A stretch of DNA of 64,000 nt from Pseudomonas lactis (GTDB lineage: Bacteria; Pseudomonadota; Gammaproteobacteria; Pseudomonadales; Pseudomonadaceae), in NCBI RefSeq assembly GCF_001439845.1, contig NZ_JYLO01000016.1:1-64000 (forward strand), read 5' to 3'. A program made the translations under genes and the position numbers. The notes beneath the pieces are model-generated. The model worked only from the letters and a program-made list of their open reading frames with translations. It searched no databases and was not told where the DNA came from. The first letter of the stretch is position 1. Every line of letters begins with the position of its first letter. Of this stretch, positions 33,871 to 43,225 are shown piece by piece.

Positions 33871-34791
33871 ATGTGGTTCAAGAACCTGCTTATCTATCGC
33901 CTGACCCAAGATCTGCCTGTTGATGCCGAGGCGTTGGAAGCGGCCATGGCCACCAAGCTGGCGCGCCCTTGTGCAAGCCAGGAGTTGACTACTTACGGTT
34001 TCGTCGCACCGTTTGGGAAAGGTGAAGATGCTCCCCTGGTTCACGTCAGCGGCGATTTCTTGCTGATTGCCGCCCGCAAGGAAGAACGCATCCTGCCGGG
34101 TAGCGTGGTGCGTGATGCACTTAAAGAGAAAGTCGAAGAGATCGAAGCCGAGCAGATGCGCAAGGTCTATAAGAAGGAGCGCGACCAGATCAAGGATGAA
34201 ATCATCCAGGCCTTCCTCCCCCGTGCCTTTATCCGTCGCTCGTCGACCTTCGCTGCGATCGCGCCGAAACAGGGCCTGATCCTGGTCAACTCGGCCAGCC
34301 CCAAGCGCGCCGAAGACCTGCTGTCGACCCTGCGCGAAGTGATCGGCACCCTGCCGGTCCGCCCGCTGACGGTAAAAACCGCCCCAACTGCAATCATGAC
34401 CGACTGGGTCACCACCCAGAAACCGGCCGACGACTTCTTCGTCCTCGACGAATGCGAACTGCGCGACACCCACGAAGACGGCGGCATCGTGCGTTGCAAG
34501 CGCCAGGACCTGACCAGCGAAGAGATCCAGTTGCACCTGACCACCGGCAAGGTCGTGACCCAACTGTCCCTGGCGTGGCAGGACAAGTTGTCCTTCATGC
34601 TCGACGACAAGATGACCGTCAAACGGCTGAAGTTCGAAGACCTGCTGCAAGACCAGGCGGAACAGGACGGCGGTGATGAAGCCCTGGGCCAACTGGATGC
34701 CAGCTTTACCTTGATGATGCTGACCTTCGGCGAGTTCCTGCCGGCGTTGGTTGAGGCACTGGGCGGCGAAGAGACACCACAGGGCATCTAA
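33871..34791 (+). CDS. rdgC: Recombination-associated protein RdgC
   Basis: The 306-aa protein matches the RdgC family in length and in the opening MWFKNLLIYRLTQDLPVD. RdgC forms a ring-shaped dimer that binds duplex DNA without sequence preference, is nucleoid-associated and restrains RecA loading. AGAGGAGAG precedes the ATG at 33871; the upstream in-frame ATG at 33847 would cover that site. Monocistronic, followed by a REPIN. Confidence 0.95.
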   Translation: MWFKNLLIYRLTQDLPVDAEALEAAMATKLARPCASQELTTYGFVAPFGKGEDAPLVHVSGDFLLIAARKEERILPGSVVRDALKEKVEEIEAEQMRKVYKKERDQIKDEIIQAFLPRAFIRRSSTFAAIAPKQGLILVNSASPKRAEDLLSTLREVIGTLPVRPLTVKTAPTAIMTDWVTTQKPADDFFVLDECELRDTHEDGGIVRCKRQDLTSEEIQLHLTTGKVVTQLSLAWQDKLSFMLDDKMTVKRLKFEDLLQDQAEQDGGDEALGQLDASFTLMMLTFGEFLPALVEALGGEETPQGI

Positions 34792-34821
34792 GCAACACCG
34801 ATCCAATGTGGGCACGGTCAG

Positions 34822-34910
34822 TGTGGGAGCTGGCTTGCCTGCGATAGCGGTGTATCAGTCGCCACTATTCTGGCTGATACACCGCTATCGCAGGCAAGCC
34901 AGCTCCCACA
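34822..34910. repeat. REPIN with perfect 37-bp arms
   Basis: Both arms (starting TGTGGGAGCTGGCTTGCCTG and ending CAGGCAAGCCAGCTCCCACA) are perfectly complementary over 37 bp, with a 15-base loop. The lack of mismatches suggests a recent or well-maintained copy. It lies between rdgC and the BASS transporter gene. Confidence 0.93.
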
Positions 34911-34957
34911 TTTGATTGCATTGACAACTCAGAAATCGAATAAAAAAGGACATCCCC

Positions 34958-35917
34958 ATGCGCGCACTCGCCGCCTTGAGCCGCTTCGTCGGCAACACCT
35001 TTGCCTATTGGGTGTTGATCTTTGCCGTTGTCGCCTTTCTCCAACCCAGCTGGTTCATTGGCCTGAAAAGCGCCATCGTCCCACTGCTGGGCCTGGTGAT
35101 GTTCGGCATGGGGTTGACCTTGAAACTGGAAGACTTCGCCGAAGTCGCTCGCCACCCCTGGCGCGTGGCCTTGGGCGTGGTCGCGCATTTCGTGATCATG
35201 CCGGGCGTGGCATGGTTGCTGTGCCAGGCGTTCCATTTGCCAGCGGAAATAGCCGTTGGCGTGATCCTGGTCGGCTGTTGCCCAAGTGGCACGTCGTCCA
35301 ATGTCATGACCTGGCTGGCCCGGGGTGACCTGGCGTTATCGGTGGCGATTGCCGCGGTCACCACCCTCCTCGCTCCGCTGCTCACACCGGCATTGATCTG
35401 GCTGCTGGCCTCGGCCTGGCTTCCGGTGTCGTTCATGGAGCTGTTCTGGTCGATCCTGCAAGTGGTGCTGCTACCCATCGTACTGGGCGTGGTCGCGCAG
35501 CGCTTGCTCGGTGATCGGGTAAGGCATGCGGTGGACGTGCTGCCACTGGTGTCGGTGGTCAGCATTGTGATCATCGTCGCGGCCGTGGTTGCCGCAAGCC
35601 AAGGCAAGATTGCCGAGTCGGGCCTGCTGATCATGGCCGTGGTGATGTTGCACAACAGCTTCGGTTACCTGTTGGGCTACTTCACCGGGCGCCTGTTCAA
35701 GCTGCCCCTGGCGCAACGCAAGTCGCTGGCCCTGGAAGTGGGCATGCAGAACTCCGGGTTGGGTGCCGCCTTGGCCAGTGCACACTTTTCGCCGCTGGCG
35801 GCAGTGCCCAGCGCGTTGTTCAGCGTCTGGCACAATATTTCCGGAGCGTTGCTGTCGACCTACTTCCGGCGCATGAGCGAGAAGGAAGACCGTCGCGCGC
35901 TGGAAACCACGCCGTAA
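34958..35917 (+). CDS. BASS-family (bile acid:sodium symporter-like) transporter
   Basis: The 319-aa membrane protein has nine to ten TM helices and the family motifs GMGLTLKLEDF and GCCPSGTSSNVMTWLARGD, the latter lining the sodium-binding crossover region. Bacterial members such as PanS transport pantoate or other organic anions. The substrate here is unknown. An AAAAAAGGAC sequence precedes the ATG. Monocistronic. Confidence 0.82.
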   Translation: MRALAALSRFVGNTFAYWVLIFAVVAFLQPSWFIGLKSAIVPLLGLVMFGMGLTLKLEDFAEVARHPWRVALGVVAHFVIMPGVAWLLCQAFHLPAEIAVGVILVGCCPSGTSSNVMTWLARGDLALSVAIAAVTTLLAPLLTPALIWLLASAWLPVSFMELFWSILQVVLLPIVLGVVAQRLLGDRVRHAVDVLPLVSVVSIVIIVAAVVAASQGKIAESGLLIMAVVMLHNSFGYLLGYFTGRLFKLPLAQRKSLALEVGMQNSGLGAALASAHFSPLAAVPSALFSVWHNISGALLSTYFRRMSEKEDRRALETTP

Positions 35918-35956
35918 CTTGATCGCACGGTCCAATTTCGGCACTCTACCGAACTT

Positions 35957-36006
35957 CGCGGGGACGACCTCGCGACGCTATCAAGCGCTTACCCGGGGAC
36001 GACCCC
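35957..36006 (+). promoter_or_regulatory. Guanidine-II riboswitch (mini-ykkC RNA)
   Basis: Two short hairpins each carry the diagnostic ACGA loop: CGCGGGG-ACGA-CCTCGCG (35957-35974) and GGGG-ACGA-CCCC (35995-36006). They are separated by 20 bases and followed by the AGCGAGGT ribosome-binding site of the exporter gene. Guanidinium binding to the two loops is known to join them and free the ribosome-binding site. The downstream gene is the expected target. Confidence 0.92.
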
Positions 36007-36029
36007 ACTTTGATAGAAGCGAGGTCATC

Positions 36030-36344
36030 ATGTCCTGGATCATTCTGTTCTTTGCCGGGTTGTTTGAAGTGGGCTGGGCCGTCGGCCTGAAGTACACCGA
36101 CGGGTTCAGCAAGCCGCTGCCCACCGCCCTGACCATTGCCGCCATGGCCGTCAGCCTTGGGCTATTGGGGCTGGCCATGAAGGAACTGCCGCTGGGTACC
36201 GCCTATGCCATCTGGACCGGCGTGGGGGCCGTAGGCACGGTGATTGCCGGGATTATCCTGTTCGGAGAATCCATGGCGCTGTTTCGGTTGGCCAGTGTGG
36301 CGTTGATTATTTGCGGGCTGATTGGCCTCAAGATTTCCACTTAA
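36030..36344 (+). CDS. gdx: SMR-family guanidinium exporter Gdx (SugE)
   Basis: The 104-aa protein has four TM helices with the SMR glutamate in LFEVGWAVGLK (Glu13). SugE-type SMR proteins under guanidine riboswitches are proton-coupled guanidinium exporters (Gdx) and not broad drug pumps. The riboswitch 24 bp upstream supports that assignment strongly. Monocistronic; repeat element C begins shortly after the stop codon. Confidence 0.92.
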   Translation: MSWIILFFAGLFEVGWAVGLKYTDGFSKPLPTALTIAAMAVSLGLLGLAMKELPLGTAYAIWTGVGAVGTVIAGIILFGESMALFRLASVALIICGLIGLKIST

Positions 36345-36363
36345 GCCACTACCGCTATCGCAG

Positions 36364-36883
36364 CATAGGTATCTACACAACTACGGCACGACGCTAAATC
36401 TGTGGCGAGGGAGCTTGCTCCCGTGACGGCCTGACAGCCGACGCTGATCTGGCTGAGGCACCGCGATCTAAATGTGGGAGCTGGCTTGCCTGCGAAGACG
36501 GCCTGACAGTCAACACAGTTGGACCGTGTACATATCCATTCCTGCGGTAACGGCCACTTAGGGTTCCGCTCTGACAGCGGCTCACTTTTGAAAAGCGCAA
36601 AAGTAAGCAAAACGCTCTTGCCCCACCACTCGGCACCTCGCTTAGGCTCGGTGTGCCCGTAATCCGCCAGTGATTTGGGGGGCCGCCGCCACGCGCCATC
36701 CATGGCGCGGGGCGGCTAAACCGGCATCCCTGCCGGTTTACCCCCCAAATCCCTGTCGAATTCCGGCCAGCGTGGTTTGACGGGGCGCCTGAGATCAAAA
36801 GCAGATCAAGATCAAGAGCGACTCGCTTCGCATCGTGGTTACCGTCTGCTGCTACAGCCCACAAAGTTATGTAGATACCTATG
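36364..36883 (+). repeat. Structured repeat element, copy C
   Basis: This 520-bp copy begins with the perfect 17-bp terminal repeat CATAGGTATCTACACAA and ends with TTATGTAGATACCTATG (one change). The three-stem module uses quite different outer arms from copy A: 22-bp arms 36661-36682 and 36741-36762 with three mismatches, including GATTTGGGGGG/CCCCCCAAATC. The two inner hairpins are kept, the second with a changed but still paired stem (AAACCGGC/GCCGGTTT). It is flanked by REP fragments on both sides. Confidence 0.85.
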
Positions 36884-36920
36884 GCTTGCCTGCGATGAAG
36901 TCCCGACAAACAACCACAAA

Positions 36921-38795
36921 CTACCTGACACTCCCCCGCAAACCACCCACCACAGCCTGCAACTGCTCAGGCGTCGCCGCCTCCACAGCCACCGGCTCAC
37001 CCGCCACCAACACCACCCGCGACCAGATCCGATGGAAAAAGCCCTTGTTAGGATCGCGGCTGAAGAAACTCCCCCACAACCCCTGCAATGCCATCGGGAT
37101 CACCGGCACTGGCGTCTCCTCCAGGATGCGCGTCACCCCACCCCGGAACTCATTCATCTCGCCATCGGCGGTCAGCTTGCCTTCCGGGAAGATGCACACC
37201 AACTCGCCATCCTTGAGGTACTGGGCAATCCGCGCGAACGCCTGTTCGTAGATCTGAATGTCTTCATGGCGCCCGGCAATCGGAATCGCCCCGGCGGTGC
37301 GGAAGATAAAGTTGAGCACCGGCAAACGATAGATCTTGTAGTACATGACAAAGCGAATCGGCCGACGTACTGCGCCGCCAATCAACAGCGCATCGACAAA
37401 CGACACATGGTTGCACACCAGCAACGCCGCGCCTTCATCCGGAATGGCTTGCAGGTTGCGATGCTCCACGCGGTACATGGAATGGCTGAGCAGCCAGATC
37501 ATGAAGCGCATGGTGAACTCGGGGACGATTTTAAAGATGTAAGTGTTAACCGCGATGTTGAGCAGCGACACCACCAGGAACAACTCGGGGATCGACAGCT
37601 TGGCCACGCTCAACAGCAGGATGGAGACGATGGCCGAGACCACCATGAACAGTGCATTGAGAATGTTGTTGGCCGCGATCACCCGAGCCCGTTCGTTCTC
37701 GGCGGTGCGCGACTGGATCAGCGCATACAGCGGCACGATGTAAAAGCCGCCGAACACACCCAGGCCGAGGATATCGAGCAGCACCCACCACGCCTGGCCG
37801 TAGCTGAGCACCGCGAGCCAATCGTTGGGTTGCACGTTCTGCGGGAAGCCGCCGGAGTGCCACCACAGCAGCAGGCCGAACACGGTCAGGCCAAACGAAC
37901 CAAACGGCACCAGGCCAATTTCCACCTTACGCCCGGAGAGCTTTTCGCACAGCATCGAGCCCAGGGCGATGCCCACCGAGAACACCGTTAGGATCAAGGT
38001 CACCACGGTTTCGTCGCCGTACAACCATTCCTTGGCATAGGCCGGGATTTGCGTGAGGTAAATCGCACCCACAAACCAGAACCATGAGTTGCCGACAATC
38101 GAGCGCGACACTGCTGGCGTCTGCCCCAGGCCCATGCGCAACGTCGCCCACGACTGAGTGAAGATATTCCAGTCCAGGCGCAGTTGCGGTGTCGACGCCG
38201 CCGCGCGCGGGATGCTGCGGCTGGCCAAATAGCCCAGCACCGCCACGGCCACAATCGCCACCGCCACCACCGGCGCGTAATGAGTGGAAGACATCATGAT
38301 CCCGGCGCCGATGGTGCCGGCCAGAATCGCCAGGAACGTGCCCATCTCTACCAGGCCGTTGCCACCGACCAACTCATCGTCGTGCAACGCCTGAGGCATG
38401 ATCGAGTACTTCACCGGGCCGAACAGTGCCGAGTGAGTGCCCATGGCAAACAGCGCCAGCAGCATCAGCTCAAGATGATTGGTCAAAAAGCCCGCCGCGC
38501 CCACCGCCATGATCACGATCTCGCCGATCTTGATCGCGCGGATCAACGCGTCCTTGTTGAATTTCTCGCCAAACTGCCCCGCCAACGCCGAGAACAGGAA
38601 GAACGGCAGGATAAACAACAAGGCGCACAGGTTGACCCAAATGGAGCGGTCGCCCTCGATGGTGAGCTTGTAAAGGATGGCCAGGATCAGCGACTGCTTG
38701 AAGATGTTGTCGTTGAACGCACCCAGCAATTGGGTGATGAAAAACGGCAAGAAGCGCCGCGTGCGCAGCAAGGTGAATTGGGAAGGATGGCTCAT
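36921..38795 (-). CDS. LplT-like MFS transporter fused to PlsC-type acyltransferase
   Basis: The 624-aa protein has an N-terminal 12-TM MFS domain of the lysophospholipid transporter type (residues about 10-415) and a C-terminal 1-acylglycerol-phosphate acyltransferase domain with NHVSFVD and FPEGKLT. It probably flips lysophospholipids inward and re-acylates them, combining roles that E. coli divides between LplT and Aas. The acyl-ACP synthetase domain of some larger homologues is absent. Monocistronic. Confidence 0.88.
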   Translation of the reverse strand: MSHPSQFTLLRTRRFLPFFITQLLGAFNDNIFKQSLILAILYKLTIEGDRSIWVNLCALLFILPFFLFSALAGQFGEKFNKDALIRAIKIGEIVIMAVGAAGFLTNHLELMLLALFAMGTHSALFGPVKYSIMPQALHDDELVGGNGLVEMGTFLAILAGTIGAGIMMSSTHYAPVVAVAIVAVAVLGYLASRSIPRAAASTPQLRLDWNIFTQSWATLRMGLGQTPAVSRSIVGNSWFWFVGAIYLTQIPAYAKEWLYGDETVVTLILTVFSVGIALGSMLCEKLSGRKVEIGLVPFGSFGLTVFGLLLWWHSGGFPQNVQPNDWLAVLSYGQAWWVLLDILGLGVFGGFYIVPLYALIQSRTAENERARVIAANNILNALFMVVSAIVSILLLSVAKLSIPELFLVVSLLNIAVNTYIFKIVPEFTMRFMIWLLSHSMYRVEHRNLQAIPDEGAALLVCNHVSFVDALLIGGAVRRPIRFVMYYKIYRLPVLNFIFRTAGAIPIAGRHEDIQIYEQAFARIAQYLKDGELVCIFPEGKLTADGEMNEFRGGVTRILEETPVPVIPMALQGLWGSFFSRDPNKGFFHRIWSRVVLVAGEPVAVEAATPEQLQAVVGGLRGSVR

Positions 38796-38854
38796 CGTCG
38801 TCCGTGTTCCTGCGTGGCCTTTATTTATCAGGCCACGACTTTACCTAATCCTGC

Positions 38855-40003
38855 TTACTTATTCGCTAGCCCGGCAATACAAGGCGAAACAAAAAGCTCG
38901 CCTTTATAAGCGCCCTGCACGGTGCGCTTGGCCACGATCAGCCACATCAGCGCCAGCGCAACCACCAGCACACTGCCAAACACACTGAAAAATTCCAGCT
39001 GCAGCAGGCTCGCCAATTTCAGCGTGGCCAGGGCGTAAACCCCCAATGGGAAGGTGAACCCCCACCAGCCCAGGTTGAACGGGATACCGGCACGCAGATA
39101 GCGCAGGGTGATCAACACCGCAATCAACATCCACCACAAGCCGAACCCCCACAGGGTGATGCCCGCAATCAGGCCCAGGCCGTGGGCCATTTCACCGACA
39201 CTGGCCAGGCCATTGGCGGCGAAGATCGCAGGGGCATCCGTACCGAGCAACAACATGCCCAGAGCACCGGTACCGATGGGGCCCAGCGCCAACCAGCTCG
39301 ACGCTGCCATATTGGCGTGAGGCAACTTATGCAAGGCCATGCGCAGCATCAGGATGGTCAGTATGCTGAACGCCACCGGCAGGGAAAACGCCCACAGCAC
39401 GTAGCTGGTCACCAGCATCACCAGTTGCGAATGGGCGTCTAACAGGTGCGGCGCGAGTAAGCCGCCGCTGGCCGCCGCCACTTCGGCAGCCACTACAGGC
39501 AACAGCCAGACAGCGGTCATCTGGTCGATGCTGTGCTCCTGGCGGGTGAACATCATGAACGGGATCAGTACGCCGCAGGCCAGGGACATGGCCACGTCCA
39601 GCCACCACAAGGCCTCGGCCAACGGGATCACATCACCGCCCCATCGCGGCAGGCCGAACAGCAGCAAACCGTTGAGAATGGTCGCCAGCCCCATGGGGAT
39701 GGTGCCGAAAAACATCGAGACCGTTGAGTGCCCGAAGATGCGCCGCGCCTCGTGGAAAAACATCACCCAGCGGGCGGCATACAGCACGCTGAACAGCACA
39801 AACAAGCCGATGGTGAACAGCCACAGGCCCTCGGCGACAGCGTGCAAACCTGGCAAGTTGACTGGCAACTGAGCCAAGGCCAGCGCCAGCACACCGGTGC
39901 CCATGGTCGCGGCGAACCAGTTCGGGGTGAACTGGCGAATCACTTCCCGGGGACGGGTCAGGTGACTGAAGGGTTTGTAGCGGTGAGTGGTCGAGCAGGT
40001 CAT
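38855..40003 (-). CDS. TDT/SLAC1-family transporter
   Basis: The 382-aa membrane protein has ten TM helices and the family start NWFAATMGTGVLALAL. The family includes TehA, the yeast sulfite pump Ssu1, malate permease Mae1 and the SLAC1 anion channel; the substrate here is not evident. AGGAAGAGGA precedes the ATG at 40003, so the upstream in-frame start is unlikely. The 110 bp upstream are AT-rich and hold its promoter. Confidence 0.82.
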   Translation of the reverse strand: MTCSTTHRYKPFSHLTRPREVIRQFTPNWFAATMGTGVLALALAQLPVNLPGLHAVAEGLWLFTIGLFVLFSVLYAARWVMFFHEARRIFGHSTVSMFFGTIPMGLATILNGLLLFGLPRWGGDVIPLAEALWWLDVAMSLACGVLIPFMMFTRQEHSIDQMTAVWLLPVVAAEVAAASGGLLAPHLLDAHSQLVMLVTSYVLWAFSLPVAFSILTILMLRMALHKLPHANMAASSWLALGPIGTGALGMLLLGTDAPAIFAANGLASVGEMAHGLGLIAGITLWGFGLWWMLIAVLITLRYLRAGIPFNLGWWGFTFPLGVYALATLKLASLLQLEFFSVFGSVLVVALALMWLIVAKRTVQGAYKGELFVSPCIAGLANK

Positions 40004-40114
40004 GGGTAAATCCTCTTCCTCATTTGAGGTTGAAACCATGATAGAACCTGATCGAATATCTATATAACGGGTAATATCTCTAACTGTTATCTATTTTACC
40101 TATATTAATCGCAA

Positions 40115-41302
40115 TCATGCGCTTGCCCTTGCCTGCACCGTGTCCCGCCACAACAACCCAACAAGCGCGCCGAGAGATAGCAAGATAAGCACCGCACCGT
40201 AGCCGTCCGTAGTCGCGATCAGGCCAAACACGCGGCTCAGGTTACCCGCCAACAGTGCCGGCACGCAGAACGCCAGGTAGCTCAATACGTAGAACGCCGA
40301 CATCAGGCCCGCCCGCTCATGGGGCAACGCCAGGCCCACGATACTGCGCACACTGCCCATGAAACCGCCGCCGAAGCCCAGGCCTGCGATCACACTGGCG
40401 ATAAAGAACAGCCACAGGCTGGCGGTGTTTACGGCAACCAGCAGCAACCCCACGCCCACGGCCAGCAGTGCAGCCGACAAGCGCATCACTCTGTCAGCCG
40501 CATGGTTGCGCAGGCTGTAGATCATCACCGCACCGCTCAAGGTCACCACCGCCACCAGCCCGCCGCCGATCAAGTGCGGGGTCGAACCCGTGGCGACGCG
40601 CACCAACGACGGCGCCAACGAGGAAAAGAACCCACCCAGCGCCCACACGGCCACATTCAATGGCATCGCCAACCACAACGCGCGGCGCGCTTGCGGTGGC
40701 ACATGCAGGGTTGGCGCCAGGGACTTCAAGGCGCCCGGTATGCGACTGACCGTTTCAGGCAGGCGCCACACATACAGAGCCTGCAACACCATCAAGCCCA
40801 GCAGGGCGTAATAGATCAATTGGGTCGGCCATGGCGCGAACTCCACCAGCAGCCCACTGCCCAGGCCACCACTGGCCATGCCGAGCATCGGTGCAAGGCT
40901 GTTGAGCATCGGGCCGCGCACGCGGTCGGTGTCGAGCAGTGTCGCCCCCAATACCGCGGTCGCCGTGCCGGTCGCGAAACCCTGCAAGGCGCGGGCGGCC
41001 AGCAGGCAGGCGGTGCTGTCAGCAACGATAAACAGCTGCATCGCCACACTATTGAGCAGCAGCGCGGCGAAGATCACTGGCTTGCGCCCCAGGTAATCCG
41101 AAAGCGAGCCCACGGTGAGCAGCGCCGCGAGCAGGCTCACGGCATACACGCCGAAAATCGCCGTGAGCATCGCCGCAGAAAAATGCAGGTGGTCTTGATA
41201 CACCTGATACAACGGCGTCGGCGCGCTGGAGGCAGCGAGAAAGGTCAGCACGGTGATCACCAGAAACGCCAGGCTGGACCGCTGAGAGATGACGCTGGAC
41301 AT
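40115..41302 (-). CDS. MFS transporter
   Basis: The 395-aa protein has 12 TM segments with the MFS loop motif GSLSDYLGRKPV between TM2 and TM3. It is divergent from a TetR-family gene, the usual layout of a drug or metabolite exporter controlled by its own repressor. GCGGAG precedes the ATG at 41302; a GTG two codons upstream is too close to that site. Substrate unknown. Confidence 0.85.
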   Translation of the reverse strand: MSSVISQRSSLAFLVITVLTFLAASSAPTPLYQVYQDHLHFSAAMLTAIFGVYAVSLLAALLTVGSLSDYLGRKPVIFAALLLNSVAMQLFIVADSTACLLAARALQGFATGTATAVLGATLLDTDRVRGPMLNSLAPMLGMASGGLGSGLLVEFAPWPTQLIYYALLGLMVLQALYVWRLPETVSRIPGALKSLAPTLHVPPQARRALWLAMPLNVAVWALGGFFSSLAPSLVRVATGSTPHLIGGGLVAVVTLSGAVMIYSLRNHAADRVMRLSAALLAVGVGLLLVAVNTASLWLFFIASVIAGLGFGGGFMGSVRSIVGLALPHERAGLMSAFYVLSYLAFCVPALLAGNLSRVFGLIATTDGYGAVLILLSLGALVGLLWRDTVQARASA

Positions 41303-41393
41303 GGGCACGCTCCGCTAAAGCTAATATTTTGCTTTTGTGCAGTGTGCTACTCGCTGGCGCTTAAAGCAAATTCTTTGTGTTAAGGTCCTGCCC
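41303..41393. promoter_or_regulatory. Divergent MFS/TetR promoter region
   Basis: The 91-bp region contains AAAGC-9 bases-GCTTT and a second AAAGC half-site near the TetR gene, consistent with one or two repressor sites between the divergent starts. The match is suggestive only. Confidence 0.35.
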
Positions 41394-41933
41394 ATGGCGA
41401 TCAAAGAAGGCCTCCGCCCGGGGGGCCGTAGTGCCCGGGTACAAGAATCCGTCCACGGAGCGGTGCGCGAACTGCTGGAAACCCATGAGCGGTCCAGCGT
41501 CACCGTGCCGATGATTGCGGCGCGCGCAGGCGTCACGCCTTCTACTGTCTACCGCCGGTGGGGCGACCTCTCCGTGCTGCTGGCCGATGTGGCCTTGGCG
41601 CGCATGCGTCCAGACTGCGAGCCGGCCAACACCGGCAGCCTGCGCGGCGACCTGCAAGCCTGGGCCGAGCAATACCTGGACGAGATGAGTTCGGAAGTGG
41701 GGCGCAACATGATGCGAGACGTGCAAAGCAGCCCCACGCCTGGGTATTGCGTGAGCATCCTGAGTGGGCAGTTGCAGGTGATCGTGGACCGCTACCCGCA
41801 GGAACAGCCGCCGAGCGTTGACCATCTGATCAACCTGCTCGCCGCACCGACGGTGTTTCGTATTCTGTTTTCGGCCCAGCCGTTGGCGGTAGAAGAGCTG
41901 CACGCCCTGATCGAACTGACACTAAAAAACTAA
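41394..41933 (+). CDS. TetR/AcrR-family repressor
   Basis: The 179-aa protein has an N-terminal TetR helix-turn-helix (TVPMIAARAGVTPSTVYRRW) and a helical ligand-binding domain. It faces the MFS gene and probably represses it and itself. The start at 41394 follows AAGGTC; the longer in-frame start would extend into the divergent promoter. Confidence 0.86.
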   Translation: MAIKEGLRPGGRSARVQESVHGAVRELLETHERSSVTVPMIAARAGVTPSTVYRRWGDLSVLLADVALARMRPDCEPANTGSLRGDLQAWAEQYLDEMSSEVGRNMMRDVQSSPTPGYCVSILSGQLQVIVDRYPQEQPPSVDHLINLLAAPTVFRILFSAQPLAVEELHALIELTLKN

Positions 41934-41953
41934 AGCGCGTGCGCCGACCAAAA

Positions 41954-42378
41954 TGTGGGAGCTGGCTTGCCTGCGATGACTGCCTTCCAGCCGATGCTTA
42001 TCTACCTGACACCCCACGATCCCACTGTGGGAACGGGCTTGTTCGCGAAGGCGGCATGACAGCCGAGACTGTTATACCGAGTACCTATCCATTCCTGCGG
42101 TAACGGCCACTTAGGGTTCCGCCCTGACGGCGGCTCACTTTGCAAAAGCCGGGATGCCGGCCCAGGCCAAAGTAAGCAAAACGCTCTTGCCCCACCACTC
42201 GGCACCTCGCCCAGGCTCGGTGTGCCCGTAATCCGCCAGCGTGGTTTAACGGGGCGCCTGAGATCAAAAGCAGAGCAAGATCAAGAGCGACTCGCTTCGC
42301 ATCATGGTTACCGTTGACGGCTACAACTAAAAAGTTGTGTAGATACCTATGTGCATCGCAGGCAAGCCAGCTCCCACA
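41954..42378 (+). repeat. Structured repeat element, copy D (deleted form)
   Basis: Homology to copy A runs from about 41987 to the right terminal repeat TTGTGTAGATACCTATG (42335-42351). The left terminal repeat is missing and a REP unit stands in its place. The three-stem module is absent: the flanks join directly in CCGCCAGCGTGG, as expected if a copy C-like module had been deleted between its two GCCAG sequences. A REP unit follows on the right. No gene is present in 41934-42445. Confidence 0.82.
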
Positions 42379-42401
42379 TTTGTTCGGTGTGCATCCAATA
42401 A

Positions 42402-42427
42402 AAAACGGCCTCTGATGAGGCCGTTTT
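42402..42427 (-). terminator. Terminator of the ABC exporter operon
   Basis: AAAACGGCCTC and GAGGCCGTTTT form an 11-bp stem; the minus strand continues with T residues. It lies 19 bp after the permease stop codon. Confidence 0.88.
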
Positions 42428-42445
42428 GTTATTTCCAATCCCACA

Positions 42446-43225
42446 TCATGTACGCATCCCACGCCCACTCACCAGCAACCGCGCACAGCCGATATACAAG
42501 ACGATGGTGGCAACGATCATAAAAGTGATCGCCACACTGATCTTGATATCCGACACGCCCAGAATACCGTAGCGGAAGGCGTTGACCATGTGCAGCACCG
42601 GATTGGCCAGGGATACCGTCTGCCAGAACGGCGGCAACAAGGTGATGGAGTAAAACACCCCGCCCAGGTAGGTCAGCGGCGTCAGCACGAAGGTCGGGAT
42701 AATGGAAATATCATCGAAGTTGCGTGCAAATACGGCGTTGATAAAGCCCAGCAGCGAGAAGATCGTCGCCGTCAGCACGACCACCAGAATGGTGACCCCA
42801 AGGTGATGCACCTGCAGATGGGTAAAGAACAGCGACAGCAGCGTCACGATCACCCCCACCATCAGCCCACGCAACACGCCGCCCAAGGTGTAGCCGATCA
42901 GGATGGTGTGCGGTGACACCGGCGAGACCATCAGTTCTTCGATGGAGCGCTGGAACTTGCTGCCAAAGAAACTCGACACTACGTTGCCGTAGGAGTTGGT
43001 GATCACCGACATCATGATCAGGCCCGGCACGATGTACTCCATGTAGGTGAAACCACCCATGTCGCCGATCTGCCGGCCGATCAGGTTACCGAAGATCACG
43101 AAGTACAGGACCATGGTGATCGCCGGTGGCAGCAGGGTCTGCGGCCAGATCCGGGTAAAGCGCTTCACTTCGCGATAGACGATGGTTTGCAGCGCGACAA
43201 GGTTGGGTTGCAGTTCGGAACTCAT
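42446..43225 (-). CDS. ABC-2 type exporter permease (YadH-like)
   Basis: The 259-aa membrane protein has six TM helices of the ABC-2 family and SVITNSYGNVVSSFFGSKFQ in the coupling region. It is the permease partner of the ATPase encoded just upstream, with a four-base overlap. The pair resembles E. coli YadGH and P. aeruginosa PA2811-PA2812. Substrate unknown. Confidence 0.87.
   Translation of the reverse strand: MSSELQPNLVALQTIVYREVKRFTRIWPQTLLPPAITMVLYFVIFGNLIGRQIGDMGGFTYMEYIVPGLIMMSVITNSYGNVVSSFFGSKFQRSIEELMVSPVSPHTILIGYTLGGVLRGLMVGVIVTLLSLFFTHLQVHHLGVTILVVVLTATIFSLLGFINAVFARNFDDISIIPTFVLTPLTYLGGVFYSITLLPPFWQTVSLANPVLHMVNAFRYGILGVSDIKISVAITFMIVATIVLYIGCARLLVSGRGMRT

Noticed and set aside
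36030..36344. Quaternary-ammonium multidrug pump annotation for the SMR gene
   Set aside because: The guanidine-II riboswitch directly upstream favours the guanidinium exporter Gdx.
22625..42378. Regularly repeated palindromes considered as a CRISPR array
   Set aside because: Units are REP/REPIN palindromes scattered between operons, not evenly spaced direct repeats with unique spacers; no cas genes are present.
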